Positions 13,601 to 64,000 of a stretch of 64,000 nt of DNA are shown in pieces. The DNA comes from Lycocorax pyrrhopterus obiensis (taxonomy: Eukaryota > Chordata > Aves > Passeriformes > Paradisaeidae): the NCBI GenBank assembly GCA_014706295.1, contig JACSVZ010000002.1, positions 52,610,432 to 52,674,431 of the forward strand, read 5' to 3'. Under the pieces are notes generated by a model. The model was not told where the DNA came from and ran no database searches. It was given only the letters and a program-made list of their open reading frames with translations. The first letter of the stretch is position 1, and each line of letters starts with the position of its first letter. A program made the translations under genes and the position numbers.

Positions 13601-14575
13601 GAGTTCAATAGCGGTTAAATCATAATAAATTCCATCCACTCAAGCATGCACATCCCACTTAAAACTCTGCGGAGCAAGGCGAGCACCTCATTGTCTGTGC
13701 TTTAGCCTCTGGCCAGAGTGGCATGCACACTGTGATATTATATACAGATAATTGTAGCATGTATATTTTCAGAACACAGTTTCCATAAGCAAAGAAATTG
13801 CAGGAATTATATTATTCGTCAGATACAAGCAGGCCGTTTTCTTTTCTTTTCAAATGTTGTAGTTGGAAAATTATTCTGTGCCTTTGCCTGAGTTCACTAA
13901 TACTGCTGCAGGGATTTAGCTTGTTTTGTTTGATTTGGGTTTTATTTGCTCAGCATATACTGCTTACGAGCCAGGTTCTCGTTTGGTAAATACTGGTGTG
14001 ATGAAGTTCACTTTGTGGATGGACTTAGATCCCTTGTATCTCTTTGCACAAACAAAAATTTGTGCATGAGGGAGAAAGCTCCACTGTGGTGTTCTGATTG
14101 ATACTCTGACAGCCATATACTGTTGATTTCTTAGCAGAAGTGGCCCTTTTTCTTCCTCTCTCCAGATCTTAACCTCTCATCTACAGCTACTGTTTACTGG
14201 ATGGAGGATGTGATGAGGGGACCAGTGGTTTTGCGTGTAGCTTAAGACATCTTTGGCAGAGAGCCATCGAAGTGCTCTCTACTCACAATGCAGGGGAAAA
14301 AAGTAGCTCCTGGAGGACCAAGCTGAAGCCTTTTTGGAGCTTGTTATGTCTGGGTTTCCCTCTGCAGCTTCACAAGCAGGGAGGCTCCTTCTTTTGACTA
14401 TTTGCTTCTGCCTCCTTGCTGTCCTCCGAGCTGTTTCCAATGCGTGGGGCACCATGGTGAACCAAAACAGCAAACTTTCCTGAGCTAAAAATACCCTCTG
14501 TCCAATTATTTATTTATTGTCCTATATTATTGTAGCTTGGATCAACTCTTTAGCATGGTTTCCTGAGAGGTCCCA

Positions 14576-14602
14576 TGAGAGAGGGAGAGGGAGAGGGAGA
14601 AG
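14576..14602. repeat. (GAGAGG)n purine repeat
   Basis: A run of GAGAGG/GGAGA units of about 27 bases, nearly pure purine on the + strand. Confidence 0.8.
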
Positions 14603-17126
14603 TGCAAGAGTAACCGTGCCCTCTGACTGCTGCGTCAGCCTTGACCTAGTAAGCTATGAAAAAGTCTGTGTTTCTCAAGACGTCTGGCCCAAGTTCAGAG
14701 CTCCAACACTTGTCTGATCCCAAGAGAAGCACATTCAAATGAGTGCGGTTTGTCTTAGGGGTTGTTTCAGTGAGCTGGGCTGTTTTGTTGTGTGGTCTGA
14801 CCAGTGCCAAGCCACATAGGGTCGATCAAGGGCACAGGTGGCCAGGAGAGAAAACTCCTCCTTCCACCTGTCCTTTGGTTCAGGTGTAGCATAAACACTG
14901 CAGCTTTTGCATTGGGCCTGTCTTGAGTATCGAGGCAGGTCTTTGCTGGTAGCCTCAGAGAGGCAACAAGTGCATCAGGTCATTTGTGGACCCCGAAGAT
15001 CGTAGCAGGATGACTTACATGTTTTTATTTCTGAGAGCAGTCTACACTGCACCTGCTTCTGCATTGTGTTGGAATGCTTTCCAAAATCACACTGTTCTAA
15101 AGATCAGATATGAGATGCCTAAACTGAGCATCCCAGTTGAGGTTTTGAACAGTCTGAGAATCTGTTAATACTGGTTTTAGCTTGGTTGTAGGATAACATT
15201 GCTTAAAATTCAAGATGACCTCTGGGACAACTCCTTGACTTTTCCAGTCAGTTCAAAGCCTCTTCACCCCTGTCCCCAAAAACAACACATTTTCCAGAGC
15301 ATACTGGCCATATGACAGTATTTCTAACTTTCAAAATGTGACCACTCTGAGGAATAAAAACCTACCCATGACTCTGGCTGATAATTTGTGGTCCTTGTAC
15401 TTGAAGCAGACAGCAAATACAGATTTGAAGTATGAACACAATGCAACGGTTAAGTTTGAAACTGAAACAGAAACTGGAACAGAAATTCCCACTTAGAATT
15501 TCTAACACGAATGTTAAGAAATTCAGAAATTCGAAGTCTATAAAAAGGGTCAAGCAGCTCAGATGATGTACTCACAGCCCGTGTTACAGTGTTCCCATTT
15601 ACCAGCAGTTGCCACTCTGATTCCAAACACTGTAATGTTTATATAATGTATAATGAGAAATAACTGAGGAATGTGAGTGAATAGCCTTGCTTTAAACATG
15701 GTCCAGAGTATTTAATCTGTTATCACTGTAACTCCTAATGCTGATGATTGTACTGAGAAGTACCACATGTTCAGTGAATAGTTTTGATGATTGGTAAGTG
15801 TGTTTTTATCACTGCTATGAAGTTATTTTTCCTACTAATAAAGCATCAGTTGTTTGGTAAATCTTCAACAGGTGGTGTCTTTTGTTACTAGAACTGAAAC
15901 ATATTTCCAGCTTTGTCAAGAATCTTTGTTATTTGCTTTGCAGCACCCAAGTTTGTGATTGGTGCTTCTACAAATTATGGCTCTACAGAAGTATCATTTC
16001 ATGTATTCATTTCTTCAAGTTAAAAGAATGCAATTCTTTCAGTTATGGAAAGCTTTGTTCTGTTATGGAAAGCTGTGCAGTCAGGCTGGGTTTGCATTAT
16101 ACAATGAGATAACAGCCTCCTAACAGCTCTCACTGAAGAGCAAAGGTGAGCTGAAGGAGCCCTTTGGAAGGGGTTGTGAAGTTTTTTACCACATTGTCTT
16201 CAATATCATTCTCATTTGCTCTGTATTAGCATAACTGAGAGATGTGTTCATTTGAGCTCTGTAGGGACAGACCAGGGAGCGACTGCATGAGTGCACGATT
16301 TTTGAGGGTTGTGTGTGGTATTTTTTCTTCAGAGCAATTTTGCATTTTGCTCATTCATTGCAATCAAATACAATGGTGATAACTTTTTTCAGTTCCTCTA
16401 GATTTAATAAAGCAGAGTAATATAGTTTCAGGTGGGGACTAATTTTTCCATTGTGCTGTTAAAAATGTTTGGAATCTCAGTGGTGCTCTGTGTGACACCT
16501 CTTCCTTCCCCACCAGGCAAAAGTGGATTTGAGTGCCAAAGATGAATATACCAGAAAATCTCCTGAATCTGTCACAGTCCCAAAATGTCAGAGTGGCAAG
16601 AGATGTGTAAGCCCTGGAGGTTCAGTTAGACCTTAAAACCCAGATTTGTAGCTTAAGGAGTCCTTCAGGAAGCCCCCCTTCCTCCCTCTGAGCTTACAAG
16701 GAGACCCAATGTCCCTGAAAGTAATGTAAAATAGGTCCTCAGGGAAATCAGCTCTGGTGGTACCTGGCAGCATACCAGTTTCAGTAGTGTTCAGTGGAAC
16801 TGTATCAATGTCCTCTCCTCACAGAACTGGGTTATGTTTGTGATACAGAAAACTTAGTGCTACCTCTGCACAAAAGCCTCATATTGAAGTTTTTCTAGAA
16901 TAGAAAGTGATGGAGGATTATTCCAGCTCTAAATTCTGGTACATCTCTGTCCCTGGGAAACACTGCATGCTTCCTGCACTATTGCCATTAGAGTCATGAC
17001 AGATAATATTCTTGTTTCTTATGAAGCTGATGCTTAACTTACTGTGGTGCCTTTAAGTGAACAACAAGTCTTTGCCCTGTAATTATTCTTCCTTTCCTTC
17101 ACGGAGCTTTCTCCTTTCCTCCACAG

Positions 17127-59239
<42,113 letters not shown>

Positions 59240-61970
59240 CCATAGAGAATTTCTTCTTGCAGCGAGGCAAGCCAGATAAGTGAACTCTTGGCTGCTGCAA
59301 GAGCGGACTCTGGCTCAGAGCAAATGGCAACCACAATGCATCAAAAAGCACACCTCTCCTTTTCAGCATGGGGCTTTTAAACTGCAAAGCCTGTCTGATG
59401 GTAGTTTGGGTCTTTCCTTGCCCATTTCCATGTAATAACTGAGGCCCCTAACCTGCGCTCAAATGCATGTTGGGATGGAGCAGGATCTTCCTGGACTGAA
59501 GAAATACGGATGCATTCCTTTCATTTTCAAATTGTAGCATGGTAAAAAGCCACTCTGGGATGAACTTGAGAGCTGTACACATTGTACAGTCAAATTCCTT
59601 TCTACATTCTGTATTTTTATAATGTTTCTAACAGAATTTTTGGATCTTTTACAAGATCAGATGCTTGTACTGCTCGTCTGCTAAGTGTTGCTCAGATCAC
59701 CAACAGGAAAAAAAAATTATGTTCCAAATCTCCTGGAACTGAAACTGTTATTCCAAACCACCAGATTTTTACAAATTGGCTCCATATACTGCCTTTTGGC
59801 CCAAAGGTGTTAAGTGTATCTGAGGGACGTATGGGCGATTCTGCCCAGGGCAGTATGGAGTGGATTGGTCTGGGGAAAACTAGCACAAGGAGCGAAATGG
59901 CACAAGGCATCACCTGCTGACCACTACATCTACAAACTGACAAGAGGAACACACCTCCAAGTCACTTATACATGATTATAAAGTGCTCACTAGTCTGTTT
60001 TCTGATGGTCAAACCCAAGACTTTTTTTTGTTCTGATCCCTTATGCAGCTGTCAAGTTGTCAAAATGCCTTTCTTCTTCAACAAAACTGTTAAAGATGTT
60101 GCCGTAACTGAAAAATGAAGTGTCAGATAATGTTTAACAGACTTCAATTAAATGTCAAGGAAATGCAAATAGTGGCAAATTGGAGCACTCACGAGACAGA
60201 CTGGAAGAACTGTACTAAATTAAACTTGACTAAGGCAAGAAACACAGGTAGCTCTAGCCAAGCAGCTTTGTTTTCCTTCTTAAAGGGGCTCAGAGTAGAA
60301 ATCATTTTCCCTTATACATTTGGCAAAGAGAAGGGGTAGTACACTTCACTCACTTCAAAGTAGAATACTGCCAATTGCTGTTCCACTCTGGGGCAGGTGC
60401 TGGGGCTGGTTACATGTCCCTTTGGGGTTACTATCCTGGCAATGCAGAAGGAGCAGTGAGAACGAATTAAGGAAAGAAAGAATAATCTGGAGTGATGGAA
60501 AATATTATCTCCCTCTTCTGAAGCACAGGGTTGCCTACTGCTTCTTTGAAATACACAGCATCATCTTCTGGTTATTAGTGTGGTATAGGCAGGCAAGTCG
60601 AGGCTAAGATTTTAGCTTGATATTTTAAGTCAGTCACAGCAGCAAAAGCAGCTACTCTTTCCAGTGGCCCATAAAATTATTCCGTCACTAACATTTCTTA
60701 CGAATACAGGAGGAGTAAAGTGCCTAAAGTGTGAATTTAGTCAGTCCTTTAGATGCATCCCACCAACAGCTTGGCAGTGCTATTTTAATCAAACCACTAG
60801 ATCAGAAAGCAAATTCTCATTTGGGGACAAAGGCCCTTAACTAGTTGAATGGTGACAACTTGCTTGAGGGTAGCATAAGCAGCTGACTTGGAGAGGATCT
60901 GTAGTCTATATTAAGTAGCAAGAAACAGTCAAATTTATGCCACTGCTGTGTTTTGAATACATCATTATGTGTTTCAGTTTAAGTATTGCATCTGAAGTCC
61001 AGGATCAAGCAGCAAATCCTTAGAGCACTGTTTTTACTGATTTACTGAGGAAAGGAGCCCTCCAGTCATGTAAAATGAGCCCTTTTTTTAGTAACATGCA
61101 TTAGCGGTTTGTATGTGTACAGCTCATGGGTCCCACTACAGTACAGGGTGAAGTGGCATGTTGGGTCAGAATCCAGAGATTGTTCTGTTTGGTAGATGTG
61201 TTTCACCATGACTGAGTCCCAGACACAGCGGTGTGGAAGATGCAGTGTTTGACTTGGATTATCAGTGGCTTGCATTTAAAACAGTAACCAAAATTCAGTT
61301 CCCACGTCCAATTAGCGGCAGATTTCTCCTTGCATTCCTGGGAGCAGATTTGTTGTGTTGCTCTCACAAGTGTGCAACATGTGCGCACAGGCAGCGCTGC
61401 TTTTCCCCACCCACCACCCTGCCAGAAATGTACATAAAACTAAAAAAAGATCTTAACAGAATTCACAGATAATTTTTCAATTTGCTGAATCTGTTATGTC
61501 TCCAAGCCGAACACTAGAAAATCACACAGTGCATATTCTCCCACAGAATCTTTCAAACACTATTGCACAAAGGAATTTATTGATTTTAATCTGTTTAATC
61601 TGTTGGCTAAAACAAGAGAGCCACTGAGAAATAGCAGTATATTTCACCAGCATTATGTAGCATGAATAGAGGTTAACACTTGGCCTTTTAAAACAATTCA
61701 GGAGCGATTCAGTAGCAATTCATTGCTAGAAACAAGGAGATTCATCTAAAAATTAAGCAATGTAATTTAGAAAGAACATCTCCCTTTGAATGTGATGTTT
61801 TTGATGAAAAAAGTAGGAAAGAGGACGTAGGATCACGAACTGTTGATACAAATGTAGATTCCAGATTGGCAGGATCAGCTATATATTGTGAAGTATTTCT
61901 GGTAAATAGGCATCCTGTAAGCCATGATTTGTAAGTTGGCAGCTCAGTAATGATTCAAAAGCCAGCAAAA

Positions 61971-61976
61971 AATAAA
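61971..61976 (+). promoter_or_regulatory. EGFR: Candidate poly(A) signal
   Basis: AATAAA with GGGTGGTGCCTG directly after; G/T-rich but closer than usual. Confidence 0.3.
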
Positions 61977-62434
61977 AACTGGGTGGTGCCTGCAGGGGCA
62001 GATACAGTGGCGCTGGGAGTGGATGGGACTGTGCAGCGACTGGCTGTGGCTGGAAGCACAGGTGCTGTGCAGGGTGATGCTCACAGGGTAACAGACAGTA
62101 GCAATATACCAAATCATTTCCACCAGGATAAAAAAAACAAACAGTAAGCAGCAGAAATGTCCTGGTTTTCCCGTTGCAGCTCACTGCGCATTTAGCAGCA
62201 AGGAGGCCCCAGCAGATCATAGGTGCTTATACAGGAGAATATGGTTAGGCAGCATAAATCAACATCCAGAAATAACTTGAAAGGTCAGCTGGAGGTGTGG
62301 GTAGAAAAGGCTGATTTTAAAAACACAACTAAATAGGGAAATGTAGCATTCCACAGCCTCTTATAAAAGCCAGCAGTCTTACCACTTGAGAAAGATAAAA
62401 TTTCCCTTTTTACTGTACTTCTTATGGAAGGCAA

Positions 62435-62440
62435 AATAAA
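62435..62440 (+). promoter_or_regulatory. EGFR: Candidate poly(A) signal
   Basis: AATAAA followed by CTCAAGTTAGTCC; no strong G/T element. Confidence 0.25.
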
Positions 62441-63610
62441 ATACTCTCAAGTTAGTCCTTAGCATCTCTCATAAAGCAGTAGTTATTACAGAACTCCTTT
62501 TGCAATAATAATTTAGTACCTTTAATAACTTCCAAATGTATGAAAATGTAAGTTAAGAGTCTTCATCTTACTTTGATGTTTTCCAGTGATTGTATACAGT
62601 GTCAGTGCACTTGATTTAGTTTTGGGCCTTGGGTTGTTTTCTTCTGCTGCAAACAAAGTTGACCTGGGAAATTTTCTTCATGTTGCAATTGATTTTGTCG
62701 AGTAAATTCATCCAGAGGCCAGGGGCTTCCTTTTGTTCCCAACTGACAGTCAACACTGAAGTAAGTTTTTTTAGAGGGAGCAGTTGCGACTAGATGGTGG
62801 TTTCTGGAGTGCCTCGGGGTGATGCCCCATCCCACCAACCTAACTGAGACCTGAAGCCCACCCTAGCATTAGACAATGTGGTGCTGTGGTTTGTTTGAAA
62901 GGAAGGGGCTTGTATAGGGAGAGTAATGCCAGGGAAGGGCTGCAGCTGACCAATCCATACCCAAGACAGCTGCTGAGTTTGCACAGGGACATCACTGAGG
63001 CCACTGACTGTTCCTGCAGGTACAGATGCTCCTGTCCCTGATCCCAGCCTCATGTGAAGGGGGTTGCAGAGATTGCTTGTGCGAAACCAAGGTACATGGC
63101 ATTCATACTACGAGGGGTATCCCTTCCCTGAGGGACATAGTTAGGGTTATGACAATGTCACAGGACCCCAAACAGCTTAAAGAAGTCCCATCACAAGGTG
63201 CCTGGGGTGGTCTTGGTCTGTCTGCGGGTGCTTCAGGGTGCCAAGGAGAAACTTTGCATTTCCAGACACGCACTCATTTTTCACATTCAGGGTTCAACAT
63301 CTGTTAGTATGACCACTGCCTCTTGAATGAGCAGTTATGGTACTCTGGCCATTGTTTCCCCCAGAGTTTCTCTATGAGAAAACACCTGAATCAGGACGAA
63401 GTATGAAAATGTACCTGTGTCCTCCTTCTTGGTGGAAACTCTATACTTGTGAAATGTCAAACTCTGTGTATAACACTTAGCAAGAGTGCTTTGTAATGTT
63501 TTATCACCACTGGTTCAAATTTTTATACTGGGATCCCATTTTCTATCTTTCTTTTTATAAGTGTTCCCTCTTTGTTCTGACATACAACTTTCAAGGAGCC
63601 TTTTTAAAAT

Positions 63611-63616
63611 AATAAA
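63611..63616 (+). promoter_or_regulatory. EGFR: Candidate distal poly(A) signal
   Basis: AATAAA inside an A-rich stretch (63606-63655), about 4.4 kb after the stop codon. Confidence 0.3.
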
Positions 63617-64000
63617 GAAAATAATAGAAAAAAAGTTTATACAAAAGAAAAACATGACACCTTCAAGTAGCTTGTCAAATGGGCTGCGTTAGGACCAAAG
63701 ATGTAACATCTTGTTTTCTCGCTTTAAAGGAATAGGGTATTGATCACTACTTCCACAGCTTCTTTTTATAGAGAAGAGCTGCAGAGCTCCATCCTTCATT
63801 TGGGCTGGGTCAGGCCTCCAGTGAGCCAAGAGAGCTTGGCAGGAGGGTGAAGCCTGTCCATAGAAAACCAAACTGGATATCAGGACCATGTATCACTTCA
63901 GGGCCAAACCTACAACCTCTACTCCGTATGATATTTTAATATCTACTTAATGCAATATCTAAACAGAGACACAGCCAAGAAAAAAAGAAGCAAATACACA
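63617..64000. other. Downstream flank, nothing recognised
   Basis: No gene, repeat or RNA recognised. In other vertebrates LANCL2 and VOPP1 lie further downstream; neither reaches into this window. Confidence 0.6.

Larger units (their letters stand above)
1..17126 (+). other. EGFR: Intron 1 of EGFR (3' part), noncoding
   Basis: No exon-like ORF with flanking splice signals is seen in these 17 kb. All open frames are short and resemble no protein I recognise. The stretch holds simple repeats, a three-copy minisatellite, inverted repeats and degenerate LINE-like pieces, listed separately. EGFR intron 1 is very long in vertebrates and carries enhancers in mammals, so regulatory sites may be present, but I cannot point to one. 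The acceptor is the CAG at 17124-17126 after a pyrimidine-rich tract. Confidence 0.85.
59240..63616 (+). other. EGFR: Probable EGFR 3'UTR, end uncertain
   Basis: No second coding gene is seen. The stretch is A/T-rich with candidate poly(A) hexamers: ATTAAA 60147 and 60219, AATAAA 61971, 62435 and 63611. Chicken EGFR mRNAs are known in several large sizes, so alternative ends within this stretch are reasonable, but none can be chosen from sequence. Open frames on the minus strand (for example 61879-62220, 62602-62838) show no recognisable protein. Confidence 0.55.

Noticed and set aside
17057..17126. Open frame upstream of exon 2, in frame with it, looking like an alternative N-terminus with a short hydrophobic stretch
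   Set aside because: It opens on GTG, not ATG, and covers the pyrimidine tract and acceptor of a splice site conserved in position. Read as intron sequence.
62602..62838. 78-codon minus-strand open frame downstream of EGFR
   Set aside because: No family recognised and no splice or promoter context; LANCL2 is not evident here.

Overview
The window is vertebrate nuclear DNA, almost certainly from a bird. It holds one gene on the + strand: EGFR (ERBB1, c-erbB), the epidermal growth factor receptor tyrosine kinase. I find 27 coding exons (exons 2 to 28 in human numbering) between 17127 and 59239. All have GT donors and AG acceptors, the codon phase is kept across every junction, and there is no internal stop, so this looks like an intact gene. 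Exon 1 (5'UTR, signal peptide) and the promoter lie upstream of the window. The avian call rests on CR1 retrotransposon copies, an avian-type ERV LTR, compact introns, and residues I recall as bird-type in EGFR (for example the exon 3 one-codon insertion and the exon 14 three-codon insertion). Exon 28 contains a stretch that differs from chicken as I remember it, so a bird other than chicken is likely. 

Layout: 1-17126 is the 3' part of intron 1, noncoding, with simple repeats and old LINE relics. 17127-31926 carries exons 2 to 13 (domains I, II, III and the start of IV). 31927-39484 has exons 14 to 16 (rest of domain IV), separated by intron 14 with an LTR relic and the long intron 15. 40787-40928 is exon 17 (transmembrane and juxtamembrane). 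42587-56775 has exons 18 to 24 (kinase domain). 57318-59239 has exons 25 to 28 (regulatory tail with phosphotyrosine sites). 59240 to roughly 63616 is probably 3'UTR with several candidate poly(A) hexamers; the rest is flank. 

The encoded receptor would bind EGF-family ligands through domains I and III, dimerise through domain II, cross the membrane once, and signal through the kinase and tail. Catalytic residues (P-loop, VAIK lysine, HRD, DFG) and the main docking tyrosines are present. No second gene, RNA gene or CRISPR array was found, and I see no undescribed biological system. The points most worth a second look are intronic read-through stops with nearby poly(A) signals that could make soluble receptors, a NAGNAG acceptor at exon 27, the LTR relic in intron 14, and some unexplained intronic structure.
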